DNA from: Hyperoplus lanceolatus
Lineage: Eukaryota; Chordata; Actinopteri; Uranoscopiformes; Ammodytidae
DNA length: 64,000 bases
Assembly (NCBI GenBank): GCA_026929865.2
Contig: CM049408.1
Location: forward strand, 2,294,001 to 2,358,000
Direction of reading: 5' to 3'
Within the stretch, counting starts at the first letter, position 1, and every line of letters starts with the position of its first letter. The position numbers were made by a program, and so were the translations under genes. Positions 38,522 to 53,132 of the stretch are shown here, in pieces. The notes under the pieces were generated by a model. The model saw only the letters and a list, made by a program, of their open reading frames with translations, had not been told where the DNA came from and did no database searches.

Positions 38522-39102
38522 TCAATATGAGACTGAGAATTTTGAGATGCTACACTTTTGTGTCAGAAAGTTTGTTTTTTTCTACATCTCTCCTTTCGGT
38601 TCTGGTGTGAATTGGTGGCATCATGGTGATCTAAAGTGTACTTTACAGTGCTTGTGTCAGGGAAAATGACCTAAATCTCTTTATCATAGCTCTGGTCCAT
38701 GCTTTATTGAGCATAATGATGACTTTGTTGATATTTCATTCGCTTTATTTTAATGGCCAATTCAACAAAATCAACTGAAATGCCAAGTGTTCTCATCATT
38801 TTGGCCACCACTGTTTACAGTCAAGTATTAACTTTTTCTAGTTCCATGCTCTATGTATGTGGGTAAACTGAGGAACAAATTAGGTGAACATTTTTTTTCC
38901 CCAAGGCACTTGCCATCATCAGCAGCTACAGTACAGCAGGGTATTGATGCCAGCAGTCATGTCCACTGGAGCTGGGCTTCAAGTGAAGGAATGGGTTTAC
39001 GTGAATATGAGGCTGCAGTTTCCATAGTGATGCAGTGGTTTTTATAGATCCCAGTTGTCTCCTCCAGCAACTGTTTGACATGCTCTGTGGTAATTTGGTT
39101 TT

Positions 39103-39104
<2 letters not shown>

Positions 39105-39137
<33 letters not shown>

Positions 39138-39143
39138 ATACAC

Positions 39144-39188
<45 letters not shown>

Positions 39189-39210
39189 CACACACACCTA
39201 CATACACACA

Positions 39211-39244
<34 letters not shown>
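39105..39244. repeat. Compound (AC)n microsatellite, about 140 bp
   Basis: Four AC tracts separated by short interruptions (aatat, gcac, aggc, ctacat). Confidence 0.97.
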
Positions 39245-39247
<3 letters not shown>

Positions 39248-40580
39248 TATGTATTACTGATGTTGTGGGGACATTACATAGACTTGCATTCATTTTCCGG
39301 AGACTTACTCTTACCATAACCACTACCTGTCTAACTCTAATGTTAACCTAAAAGCCTACCCTTACTTTAAATCATGTTTTAACCCTAAAATGTCATTGTT
39401 ACGTTATGGGGACTTCCATGTTGTCCCCACAAGGAAGATACGTCCCAACACAATCACTGGCTAATCGGATCAATGTCCCACAACATTAGTAATACACACA
39501 CACACTCACACACACACTAACAGCTCCTGGACGATAGCTTGGACTGAATTTGAACCCACCACCCTCTGTTATGATGTTACATTGCAGACATCAGCAGCTT
39601 CATCTGACATTTAAAGGAGAAGCAGAAAAATACATGGCTGTGCTGAATGTAATGGATTTGCCACCTCCTGCTTTGTTAGACCTTTTTATAAAGATAAGCT
39701 TCACTACTCCTACACTATTCAAATGTTAGCTATAAATACAATATGATGAAATACATAGTTGTGTAACAATTTTTTTTAAATAGAGCTAGAGAGAAACATA
39801 TAGGCTGCGTTCCAATACCCTTACCTTTTCCCTGCTAATTAATATGGTAGAAATACATGTGGTCAGAGCAGCATGTTTAAAAAAATAACCCGGATGCCCT
39901 ACAACATCAGGTCTGGATTGCTATTGTGGTAATCGTCATGCTTTTTTGGTGATTCTGACCCACAATACACTGCACATTTCTGAAAGTGTAATATGATCCC
40001 ACATGAGCCAATACGAGCATAACACACCTGCATCTATTACTGTTATACAGTGAATAATATGGACTCCAGGTTTTGACAAGGGAGAACAATCTGTGGAATA
40101 ATAAAAGATTCATTATTTGGTTCTGCTGCTACAATGTAATACTTTATTATTATATCTATATAATAAAGATGATAGCACTGTCAATTAAACACCTATTAAT
40201 TGAATGCAAACATATTTCATCTTTCTGTATGAACAAATAACCGTCCTCAGAGGTGTGTGTGTCTGTGCCTTCAGGAGGCTAGCAGCTAGCTTGTCTTTTC
40301 TTTGTCATTCCAACCCTATCAGGATAGCAACACTTCCATCCCTGGGACTGTCACGTCCCCCTGCTGAGCTGATCTTAGCTGCTGGAGGGAGCTGCTGTAC
40401 AAATCACTTCTAGCTATTTTTAACATCTTGACATTGAGAATGTGGGCTGCTCTGAATCCAGCCGCTTACAATGAGGACCAGAAAGGTGCCTCTCGGTTGC
40501 TAAATGTGCCAGATCTGCCAGAACTATACTGTCCTGTTCTGGGGCCTACACACACACTGCAAACCTGCTTTAAAATAATC
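39245..40580. other. Intergenic stretch, mostly unidentified
   Basis: Contains a decayed relative of the palindromic GCGTTCC MITE (from about 39806; shares gattctgacccacaata with 35140). The words cccttactttaaatcatg and taaccctaaaatgtcattg near 39360 look repeat-derived. No exon was recognised. Confidence 0.4.
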
Positions 40581-40582
40581 CC

Positions 40583-40942
40583 TGCAATCCAATCCCCTAC
40601 CTCCCTACTATTTAGTATGCCAGAAAAAGATTTAGGATGTCCCAATACATGCACGTCAATTGTAGTATGCTGAAAATACATAAATGTCACACCAACTCCA
40701 ATAGCATTTTGCAATATTCGTCTTTATTCTTGACTTTTCTCAACATAATGAAAAAAAATCTTCCTTATCTGATTTTTGTTTTCTCCCGTGGCCCTAAAAC
40801 TCTTCTGTACTTTAGTATGTAGTGTAGTAAAAAGACTAAAACTCTTCTGTACTTTAGTATGTAGTGTAGTAAAAAGACTAAAACTCTTCTGTACTTTAGT
40901 ATGTAGTGTAGTAAAAAGAAAAAGTATGTGATTTGGAACGCA
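40583..40942 (-). mobile_element. CGTTCCAAATC-type MITE with three 42-bp internal repeats, copy 2
   Basis: Reverse complement of the element at 27513. The unit ctgtactttagtatgtagtg occurs three times with period 42, followed by gtgatttggaacgcatg. It shares the triple repeat with copy 1. Confidence 0.83.
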
Positions 40943-41042
40943 TGCGAGATTTACTGCTTTATTGATCCCATTTTTCTTTCTCTGTTAGTCATGTGCCTTG
41001 TGATTTCAGTTGCTACCCAATTATAGAGTCGACTTTCGTACC

Positions 41043-44000
41043 GCCTTCATTTGTTTTTTAAACTTCTTTTTATTAGTTTTTACATTATAAAAATAATTAC
41101 AAAATCAACATTGACATATATCAATATCTCCCCCCCCTCCTGATGTACAATTAAATGCATATGAATAACAAACAAAAAATAATAATAAAAAAACTCAAGG
41201 TACAGATTCAGATTCAGATTTTTTTTGTCACATACACAATACATTGCAGTGAAATGTTCACAGTCGGCTCCATGCTAAATATACGCATAACAAACATAAC
41301 AAAACAGTAAATACATTCAATGTATGAGGGTTATTGCACATAGTCTAACGAGCGGCGGGGGGTTACTTAAATAAATATCTATAAATATATATAAGTGCAG
41401 TTGCTCAAAGTGCTTTAATCAGTGCCATCTCAATACCTGACAGCTTGGGGGTAGAAACTCTTCCTGAGTCTCTCAGTCCTTGCCGCTAGTGAGAAATATC
41501 TTTTTCCAGAGCGGAGCAGAGAGAAAAGTCCGTAGCCTGGATGGCTGGGGTCTTTCATGATGCTGCTGGTCTTGCCCTTGCAACGCTTGATGTAAATGTC
41601 TGCTACATTAGGGAGTTTCCCCCCTATGGTACGCTCAGCTGAACGCACCACTCTCTGCAGAGCCTTACGGTCCTGAATGGTGGTGTTCCCATACCAAGCG
41701 GTGATGCTCCCAGTCAGCATGCTCTCAATGGTGCATGTGTAGAAGCTCTGCAGGACTGGTTTGGAGGCTCTGAATTTCTTCAGCCTCCTGAGATGGAACA
41801 GTCTCTGTCTCGCTTTCTTTCCCACGGTGTCCAGGTGGGTAGACCACGTCAGATCATCGGTGATCTGGACACCGAGGTACTTAAATGTATCCACCCTCTC
41901 CACAGGGTGGATACAGGCGTGTAGTCCCGCACCTGTGTCCTCCCGAAGTCCACCAGCATCTCCTTAGTCTTGCTGGCGTTGAGGTGCAGATTGTTTGTCA
42001 GACACCATTGTGTCAGGCACCTCACCTCGCCGTCTCGTCATTGTTTTGGATTAGGTCTACCACTACGGTGTCGTCAGCAAACTTTATGATGGTATTTGAG
42101 TCCGCGGTGGCTGCACAATCATGTGTGTACAGAGAGTACAGTAGAGGGGACAGAACACAGCCCTGGGGGGCCCCTGTGTTGAGGGTGAGGGGGGGATGAG
42201 TTGTGCCGGCCTGCTTTCACCACCTGAGGTCTCTCTGTTAAAAAGTCCAGGATCCACCTGCAGAGGGCGTCGTTCAGCCCCAGGCTCCTGAGCTTTATGA
42301 TGAGGGTGGAGGGGAGGATGGTATTAAAGGCTGAACTATAGTCAACAAATAGACACAATAGTACAATAGTAGGTGTAATAGCACAGGAATCTATAAGTAT
42401 AACAAAAGTAATACTACAATAAGTCAGTTGTAAAATACAGTAAAAAATTTAAAATTAAAATTAAATGTAAACCACTCTTTCTGACAGGGATAAACCCAAG
42501 GCACTACTCTATACATTACGAATCCACCCAGTCTGTAATTTGGGTAATGTTGTCAAAATACATGAGAAAAGGCATCCATACTCTTTCAAATTGATTTGCA
42601 GCTCCCCTCAATGTGAATTTGATCTTTTCAAGCTTTAAATAGAACATGATCTCTTTTAGCCATCTAGTATGAGATGGTGGGACTGGTCTCTTCCAGTTGA
42701 GAAGTATAAGGCGGTGAGCTAGCAAAGTTGTAAATGCGACCACATCATGCAACCCAGCCGGCCATATTGTATCTCTGGACATCATACCAAAAAGAGCAAT
42801 GATTGGCTGAGGACTCATTTTAAAACTGTAAATGTCGCTAAGAGAGCCAAAGATCTTTTCCCAAAATGTCTGAAGCCGCTGGCATGACCAAAACATATGT
42901 AACCAGGTGGCGGTAGAAGATTTACATCGCTCACACGTGGGATCGGTGTTTGGATATATCTTTGCTAGTTTCTCTTTAGTGAGGTGAAGACGAATATCTT
43001 AAACTGAATTAAACCGTGCCTGGCACAGGGAGATGAGGAGTGCACTCGCCCAAGGATTAAATCCCACTGATCATCTTCAAATGACAGACCTAAATCATGT
43101 TCCCAAATCAATTTTAAATTTATCAGAGTTTGAGGATTGATAGCATCAATTACCCCATAAATCCAGGAGATGGCACCCTTGAGATCAGTGTCCGCTGCTA
43201 AAAGGATATCAATAGGTGTGCTTGGTGGTTGAGCAGGGAAGGGATGATAACCGCTTTGTACAAAGTGTCTAATCTGCAGATACCGAAACAACGGAGCAAT
43301 AAGTACTTCTCTGAAAGTTGCCTAAAGGAAGCAAATATCTTGTTTAGATATAAATCTTGAACAAGCCTAATTCCATTGCCATGCCAGGCCCGAAACGCCA
43401 GATCTGACATGGAGGGGGTGAAAAGATGATTTGAAAGGATAGGAGCCTGTAGTGAAGTGCTTTGCAATCCAAAATGTTTCCGAAATTGAACCCAGATCTT
43501 TATGGTATGGGCAACTACGGGGTTTTCAAAGGAGCCAGAATTAAGAGGTAAAGGAGCCGTTATCAGCGAGTGGAGTTGCAATTTAAAAGATTCCAATTCA
43601 ACCCAAGCAGGGGCTTCCACACCAGAACCACACTTACCATATCATAACCTTCTGTATATTGCTAGCCCAGTAATGATATTGGAAATTAGGCATTGCCATC
43701 CCTCCCAATTTTTTCGGTCTTTGTAAAAAAGATTTACAAATACGAGGGATCTTACCATCCCATAGAAAAGTACTTAAGACTTGATCCAGTGTCAAAAAAT
43801 TTCTCTTTGGAATGAAAATCGGGATACATTGAAATAAGTAAAGAAATCTGGGGAGAATGTTCACCTTTATTAGATTAATCCAGCCAGCCAACGAAAGAGG
43901 CAGTGCACGCCACCGACTTATATCCTGCTTGCACCGATCGAGTAAAGGTGTAATATTAAGTTTATATAACTTATGGAAGGAGCGTGGTACCACTACCCCA

Positions 44001-45049
44001 AGGTATGTAAAATGAGAGGGCGCTCTCTTGAATGGAAATACAGCAGAAGGTATATTAAGAGCTGCTAAATTAATGGGGTAGAATTCGCTTTTTTGTAAAT
44101 TCAATTTGTAAACAGAAAACTTTCCAAATTGTTCCAATGTTGACAGAACATGCTGCAATGATGAGACTGGGTCGGCAATATACAGAAGAAGATCATCGGC
44201 GTAAAGAGAAAGTTTGTGTGTAGTATTCCCTCGGGTTATCCCTTCAATTGCCTGGCACTGACGTAGGGAAGCAGCAAGGGGTTCTATTGCCAAGGCAAAT
44301 AGAAGAGGGCTCAGTGGGCAACACTGTCTCTTGCCTCTATATAGGGGGAAATATTTTGATTGTAAATGATTTGTATTAACAGAAGCTAAGGGAGAGGCAT
44401 ATAACAGTTCAATCCAAGAAATAAAATCCTTGCCAAAGCCGAATTTCCTCATTGCCATAAATACATATTCCCACTCCACCCGGTCAAAAGCTTTCTGCTG
44501 CTTATTACACATTTGGGGACTTCAGACCGGGTGGGAGTGTAAATAATGTCAAAAAGCCTCCGAATATTAGAAAATGAGTGTCTGCTACAAATAAATCCGG
44601 TTTGATCAGACAGCACCAAATCTGGGAGAATGTTCTCGAGCCGCCTAGCGAGAGTCTTGGCCAGAATTTTGTAATCTAAATTTAGAAGGGAAATTGGTCT
44701 GTAGGACTGACAACACAGGATCTTTGCCCTTTTTGTGTAGGAGACAAATAAAGGCCTGATTCAAGGTTTCAGGGAGATGACCAGATGAATGATTCATTAA
44801 ACATAGACAGCATTAATGGGGCTAAATCCTTGGCAAATTTAAAAAAAAAAGAAATCCACAGGGAACCCATCCGGTCTGGGGGATTTCCCAGATTGCATAC
44901 TTAAAATGGAATCTGAAATTTCCTTCAACGTCAGAGGGGAATCCAGGTCACTTATCTGAGAGTCAACAAGAGATGGCAGTGTCAAATTGTGAAAAAAAGA
45001 ATCGGAAGCGCTATTGTCACAATCGGAAGTATATAGATTGGTATAGAAT
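41043..45049 (-). mobile_element. L1-type LINE, 3' UTR and most of the RT region, interrupted
   Basis: On the minus strand the upstream part reads NLTLPSLVDSQISDLDSPLT (near 44950). The RT core at 43634-44512 contains QKAFDRVEWEYVFMAM, SPLLFALAIEPLA and YADDLLLYIADP. Then come DRCKQDISRWRALPLSLAGW and a C-terminal part at 42516-43291 ending in VWMPFLMYFDNIT. An A/T-rich 3' UTR runs to about 41043. Several frame changes are visible between the pieces. The 5' end is cut at 45049 by an LTR-like block. An L2-like LINE is inserted at 41196-42360. Confidence 0.87.
41196..42360 (-). mobile_element. L2/CR1-group LINE fragment nested in the L1 3' region
   Basis: The minus strand at 41430-41903 reads MERVDTFKYLGVQITDDLTW, then FYTCTIESMLTGSITAWYGN and a C-terminal end. 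At 42119-42358 it reads FVDYSSAFNTILPSTLIIKL. The 3' end is a short tandem tail (gattcagattcagatt at 41205). L1 3' UTR sequence resumes on the far side. Confidence 0.8.
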
Positions 45050-45420
45050 TGTCATGACTCACGGCATGGCAGCCTCTCCTTCTACTCTGTATGTTGTTTG
45101 TTTTCCCTTGTCTGTCTCTTCCTCCTGTTCTCCCCCTTGTGTGTCTCTGTGTTGGCATGTGGGCGTGGCTGCACTCCTGGGCAGACTTCTCCAGGTGAGG
45201 ATCGTTGGCTAATTAGACCCTCTCTACTTAAGCCTCTGGACTCCAGTCATTCGGCGCCAGATTGTACTACCTACCAGAGCGGTAAAATACCCGAGATCAA
45301 GATTAGTTTGTTTGTTGTTTTCCACGACTCCAGTTTGAGTTTGTATAGTATTGTAGATTCGGACATGGAAATGACAATGTCATTGGATGAACCAGATGCA
45401 TCGTTCACAGTGTGTTAGCA
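45050..45420 (+). mobile_element. LTR-like block, fossil, Gypsy-type guess
   Basis: Begins TGTCATGACTCACGGCATGG at the break of the L1 and resembles the start of the solo LTR at 18154-18684. The right end and a target duplication could not be fixed. It has no coding part, and its identity as an LTR is tentative. Confidence 0.35.
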
Positions 45421-45469
45421 TAAATGCTAGTTTACAACACCTGTCCAAAGGAGGCTTTTTAAAAAAAAA

Positions 45470-46020
45470 CTAAACAAAACAGAAACAAGATCAAATACTG
45501 ATAATTAAAAGAGTAAAAATGCAGAATACAATAGAGTACAGAGCAGCAATATAATGAGTCAAATATATATAGGCTACGTAGAGTAAAACAAAGGCAGCAT
45601 GATCAAACAATAAACCAGTTGTAAATTATTTGTGTGAGCACTGTTGATTTGAGCCGTTGTTTAAGTTCTCTGTTAAAAGTGTTGCTGTTGGTCTCTAGTT
45701 TTAGACTAGTGGGCAAGAGTTTCCACAGTTTTTCCCCCTTTGCAGAGAAAACAGACTGACCGAAAGATGTCTTGTGCATGGGAACAAGACAATCACCATT
45801 GATGGAGGCTCGTGTATTTGCCCGACGAGAGCTCTGACGTCTGATGGCCAATTCAGACAACAGTGGTGACACATGGTTATTTACACACTTGAAAAACAAT
45901 TTAAGATTACTCAAATTAATAAAGTTATCAAAGGTGAAAAGGTTGTGTTTTTTTAGAATGCCACAGTGATGCCATCTCATGGGTTTCCGGTCCATGACTT
46001 TTATGTTCCGTTTGTATATT
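45470..46020 (-). mobile_element. LINE reverse transcriptase 3' fragment
   Basis: The minus strand at 45603-45995 reads NNHVSPLLSELAIRRQSSRR, then KTSFGQSVFSAKGEKLWKLL and a Leu/Lys-rich end. This is a common C-terminal module of fish LINE reverse transcriptases. It is 5'-truncated. Confidence 0.7.
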
Positions 46021-46235
46021 ATTTTTGAAATTCAGATTCCCCGGCAAAATGACACCCTGAAGCAGTTCTTATAAAAATATATACTTTATTATTCTATTTT
46101 AAAACACAAGCTTGTTTGCTCAATAGCCTCTTAAACGAGGACAGAATTATCTAAAAGCAAGGTCTCTTCGATTGTCCAAGGTTCTATACCAGGGGGAAAT
46201 CCCAAGTTCAGTCCAGTCTGAGGTGGAACAGCTTT

Positions 46236-48029
<1,794 letters not shown>

Positions 48030-48033
48030 TTAA

Positions 48034-50395
48034 AGGGGACATATTATGAAAAACCAAACATTGCAGGTGTTTGGGCACACTGTTTAGATTATTGGGGTCC
48101 CTACCAGCACACACAAGCTTCAAAAAGACAAATATGTCAGTTTCTTCTGGGACACTTATTTTGAAAAAGGGGGGATTTGAAGGTTTGTTCCAAAATACAC
48201 CGACTGATGACGAAATTGTTCGGTTTTCATTACCATAAATACTCCCACGGGAAAGCTCACCAGAAACTCAGCAGTTGATTGGCAAATCAAGACGCCCCGT
48301 TGGTAACCACACACACCTGGCTGAGCCTCCACTCGCTCATGCAACAACAAGCTGCAGTGTGAGCTCAACCTCAAGCTACCATCACACCCCAGCCTCGAAT
48401 CACACTAGGGCTGAATGGATTTACTTAATTTTTTGTTAGGCTATCTCCAGCAAAGGTTTGCAATCTGTTAGTGTGATCAAAGCCTTTTTACTGGAGTGTG
48501 GAGGAGACTGTGCCAGGAAGACTGAGACACAATCCTTCCGAAATGTAAGTAGTTCAATGTCTGTAATGTGCTTTATTTTATCCCTCCTATAATAATCAAC
48601 ACCGACTGAAATGAGAGAATGCGGGGTTTAGTCGTTAGCATTAGCGCCCGCTAGCTTTACCATTAGCTTTATGCTAACGGTTAGAGCTGTGAGTCTTTCG
48701 CAGTGACTGTTATTTGGCTCTTTTGTGAGCTCACGTTAGTCCTGCTGTGACAGCCCCTGTGTGAAATACAGACGGTGAAACTGTAGGGTGTGTTGGAAAC
48801 TGACGAGTATTTTTTTTAATAGCTTCATCCCGCTACCTGCTAGCTGTCTGATTGTATACCTGCTAGCTGTCTGATTGTATAGCTCAAGTACATACCGCAA
48901 TAAGTCTGCGGACAGCAGCAGTAGGCCTATTACATGATCTCCAGTGTAATGTACACATAGACAGGAATACTGTAAGTTGTCTCTGCTGGTGTTTGTTTCC
49001 TGTCCATTATATTTCAAAAAGCACACAGTATCACTCAGAACTTGTTGCTTATTGAGCCAGGGCTATACTGAATTGTAGCTTTGCCATAACAGATGTATGA
49101 TGTAGGCCTATACATGTCAGCTAGGCTACATGATGTAACATTGAATGTGCCATGTTTTACAGGTATCTGAGTGACCTGATGGAGCTGGACGGAGCCACCA
49201 AGACCGTCACACTATCCGTTCCTTCAGAGGAGGATGTGTTCACTGGGTGGGACAGGTGGTCTTCTTCAGGGCCCAACAACAACTGGACAGTTACATAAAA
49301 GTTATGGCTTTGCTTTTGTTTGATATGTACACTTCATATTTTCATTCCACTGGCTATGAATAAACTGCTTTATTTTTAAGGATGTTTTTGGTCTTTTTTA
49401 AAATGTAATGATACTGTTTTATCAGAGAAAATCTTCAGCAAGATGAAAATATGAGTTTCAAGTAATCCTTTACTACAGGTAGCAAACAGTGACAGTAAGC
49501 AACACAATACGTTTTTTAACGGTAAAACGTTATTATGAATGAGTGATCACAATACAAATGATACATTATCTACTAGATATTGAAATGTTGTCAGATAATT
49601 TGCAGCTCTGACAAACCTAAAGCATAATTATTTCAACCATACATTTTACAAAAGATAATGCCTTTCCAGTGAATCTTGACATGATTCAGGATACATTCTT
49701 TTCCATTATGGTTACTGTACATTTTTACATGTCAACTCAGTATCGGTTCACAACCAAAGCTTTTTCACTCCACTGGGCTGTAGATCATTCCACAGACCTG
49801 TAAAGACAAACGTAAAACAGGGTGTATGTTACCAGTTTAGAGAGTTTATGCATAAATACTTAGCTCAAATTCTGTTATTGACTTTGACATAATTAAACAG
49901 TATTTACCTGAGGATAATAACAGGGAAATCAGAAATATTGATGCAATTTTCACAGTTTTCAGCTCAGACTCCTGTCTGAATAGGTTCAGTTCTACATCTT
50001 TTAGTTTAGAACTGGTTAGTGTGCCGATATTTGTAGTAGAAATGAAGCTAAACATGTTTACATTGGTCTCCATGCTGCATTGGCCAAAAGTAAACAAAAC
50101 TGACAGCTGGGCGTGTGCCATGCCCATGTAGGTAGGTATAGAGTAAATGAGCAGGGCGGTGCATGCACGCCCATGTAGATCTGACCAGTCAGAGCAGACT
50201 AGTATTTTTGCGAAGGGGGGTAGATGTCAAAACCAACCTTTTGAGATAGAGGGCAGAGAAGGCTGGAAAAGGTGATGAAGAAATGGGAAATGGTAGAAAA
50301 CTATTGGGTTTTTTGAACAATAAACCATGAAAACCTTTTCTAGTAGACCTTAGAAATACACCTTTAAAATCGAGATTTAGCATAATATGTCCCCT
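48034..50395 (+). mobile_element. TTAA-type (Kolobok-like) transposon, 2.4 kb, with exon-like segments
   Basis: The 15-bp perfect ends AGGGGACATATTATG and CATAATATGTCCCCT are flanked by TTAA (48030-48033 and 50396-50399). Inside (+), a segment before 48545 ends in a donor-like aaat|gtaagt. A segment after 49163 (tacag|gtatctgagtgacctgat) encodes DLMELDGATKTVTLSVPSEE, then DVFTGWDRW and NNNWTVT, with a stop near 49298 and an AATAAA near 49358. No THAP or transposase domain was recognised. Confidence 0.75.
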
Positions 50396-50519
50396 TTAAG
50401 TGTGGGACTATAGGCGTAGTGTTATAAATATAGCAAATATATATTATATATTAGGCTAAATTGTATAGTGTTTAAATCCGAGTTCAAAGTTTCATTGTTT
50501 TATAAAATGTGAAGTATTG

Positions 50520-50853
50520 TAATTCACCAAACATCTCCTCGGCACTGTCAGAGCATGCGGTGCTCCATCCTCGTAAGGAGGGAGGGGGGGAGGGGGGGGT
50601 TGGCCGTTGTTGTGAATGAGGGCCCGCATGACGTCAGGAAGCCAATGTCAACAATGCAATGCAGCTCCTAGACGAGAAAAGGCGTTCCAAGCCAACCACA
50701 CGCTCACACACAGGACACGCCGACTGATGCCTACGCTCCGGTAGAAACAGCGGTTCTGGCCAGCTTAGGGCTGCGAGGATAAACACACACAATGTGGACT
50801 CATAATGATGTCTCACTTCTGAGGAACTGAACGAAGACGAGCAGGAAAAACGG
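50520..50853 (+). promoter_or_regulatory. Candidate promoter and noncoding first exon
   Basis: A GC-rich block with many CpGs holds a perfect CRE, TGACGTCA, at 50629-50636 and two poly(G) runs before it. It ends in a strong donor, aaaaacgg|gtaagtc (50854). No ORF begins in it that is supported further on, so it would be a 5' UTR exon. No matching coding exons are in the window. Confidence 0.4.
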
Positions 50854-52622
50854 GTAAGTCAGTCCCTGCGCTGCCAGTAAGCGACCATTGGGCTCCACTA
50901 CGCTACGCTTGGATAAACCAGACAACGAGAGCCCCTTGTCATCCTTGGATTTGCCTCTACTAATCTGTCTGCACGCACTGGCTTCCCTCACTTTGTGTGA
51001 GCGTGTAGTTGTGACACTGGTGTTTTGTGTTCGCTGGTGTTGGTTTAACCACGGTGTGTGTTTCTTGTTATTCTTGAGCTCTAGTATGCCTTCCTGACAC
51101 CGTGGCGGTGTCCACATTAGCGTGGTCGGCGGCGTGTTTTAGGTTTTTGCTAGGTGTTGTGCTTAAACGCGTTTCCTACAAACGTGTTTGTTAGCCTCGA
51201 GATTATGTCGGGAATGCACAGCACTGCCCCTGTGTTTTTTGGACTGTGTCGCCATGCTGTTTGTCTTACCCACCTTAACTTTCATTTAAAAAACAAAAAC
51301 ACAAACAGTATTCTTTCACCAACTCACGCCATTTCAACCAATGCATATTGATAGTAGCCGACTTAAAGTAGGCTACTATGTCTTTGCTCTGCTGCTGAGT
51401 CAGTGAAAGACCATGTTTGTGGTGTCATGGGAGACAATTAACACGCGTCCGTTAATTCTACAAGAGAGTTGTTGTTCTTATTACATTAGCCCGCTCATCA
51501 TCCATCTTTACACGTCCCACTTCCATTATAATTTCCCTAACATATTTCTGTGGATAGACTAAACACGGGGCACCTGTTTTGCTCGGGAGACCAACCATGA
51601 GACAAACGCTACAACAGCCGTAGTGGCTCGCGCTGGGACAAAGGAGCCGGCCTCCCACCCCCTTGTTCCCGCCCTCAGCCGCTGAGCTGTCGCTTTAGTA
51701 AACACCCACCTCGGGATAGAGGAGGAATTTCTGTGGGCTACGGATTAATGCATTTCTTTAGATGTTTTCTTTATAATTTCCCGATATATTCCGCTATGAC
51801 TATAATCGTTAATGTGTCATAATGCGATGTACTCCTGCACTGTATGGCGTGTGCGGGAATGCCTTGTGAACAGATTAGCTCTTTGTTATCTTCCATGCAA
51901 CGCCAATCTCTCCCCTTTTAGAATCTCTGTCCTAATGGGGAGACAGCGTTAGAGCGGATGATAGGGGGCTGAGGCCACGTACCGTACATTTTTCTCCTTC
52001 ATTGCCAACTTATTTATCCAAACTAATTTTCAGAACTTAAAGAAAACATGCAGAACAATTAAAGGGACACTCCACTGATTTTACTAAAGAATGTCAGTGT
52101 GATTCCCTCGGAGTGTAGGCCTATACTCCCCATCTTGACGTCTTTTATGGATCTTTGTCAAGTCTTAGTAAATAACCCTAATGATGTCATCAGAGTAACC
52201 TCATCACAAGATGAGATATTATTAATCAAATATTGAACCTGTGTGGTAGCCTACTTAAAAGGCATTTGAACACTAGATGTGTTTTTTCTCTTGTGCAAAC
52301 TACTTTTCACTTTAATAATTATTGAACCTTTATCCAGTGAAAACAAGCATTCCATATCTGCGATGGTATTCTGCTGTGCGATATTACAGTGTTTATTGTT
52401 TGGGACGAGGTCCATTTTTACCAATATTTTGCATCCAACATAAACCCATCTGAACAATCAGAAGCATGTTGCGTACATGTCACAACATTGTCACAGTCAA
52501 AGTGACAGCATATTAATTATCTCAAATCCGTCCCGAAGTGTCTGTGATACAGGAGCTCCTGAGCCAAACAGTGGAACGCACCAAGTTCTCCTCTGGTTTT
52601 AAGTAGGACTACTGGCCGTGAT
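50854..52622. other. Stretch downstream of the candidate first exon, no coding exon seen
   Basis: The first 400 bases are still fairly rich in CpG. After about 51700 it becomes ordinary AT-rich sequence. No recognised repeat or exon was found. Confidence 0.4.
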
Positions 52623-52997
52623 TAGCCTGGCTCCGCCCGCCCGCCTACTTCCGGCCAAATTTTATTTTCCCTTCAGTAGTCAGTCTGGGTGTACAGCCCA
52701 TTTCCCACTTTTGCCGGAGATTCGACAGCCGGTCCAATCAGCGAACAGAGCGAGTGGCTGAGAACGATGATGTCGAAGTCGCGCTCCAGTTTCAGTTGCC
52801 AGAAGCCGGCTCATGACACACGTGACGACCAAACTTTATGCGATTGGTTGGCTAATCCAGAGTGGCACTGGGCAGATCCAATAGTTTTAAACTTTAACAG
52901 ACTCCCGCCTCCATGAGTGAACGTTTGCCAATTACAGCACTGCCAGACCTTCTGTACAAATGAAATGAAGTACGATGGTCTGGTAGCACCAGGCTAG
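52623..52997. mobile_element. TAGCCTGG-type MITE, copy 2
   Basis: Starts TAGCCTGGCTCCGCCCG and ends with GGTAGCACCAGGCTAG. The flanks GCCGTGAT (52615) and GCTGTGAT (52998) are an 8-bp duplication with one change. Internally shorter than copies 1 and 3. Confidence 0.8.
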
Positions 52998-53132
52998 GCT
53001 GTGATCGGACATTCACACACAATACTACACTGCAGGACTGAACCTTTAATTGCGCTTAAGCAGGAATGTAAGTCAAACCAATCTTAACATGGATACTAAA
53101 TAAAATCACAAAACCGCTCAGTCAGTACTCAC

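Larger units (their letters stand above)
36545..38813 (-). mobile_element. Tc1-like transposon holding an L1 fragment and a MITE
   Basis: The ends are CAGTGGTGGCCACAATTATT and the complement of TCATTTTGGCCACCACTG, with TA on the left and TT on the right. The minus strand at 37004-37216 reads VKHGEVVLWCRV, GTGDLVKVNGIMDKKVYHNI and LVRHRVPS, a Tc1 transposase DDE-domain piece. It is decayed and is interrupted by 37506-38050 and 38056-38521. Confidence 0.85.
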
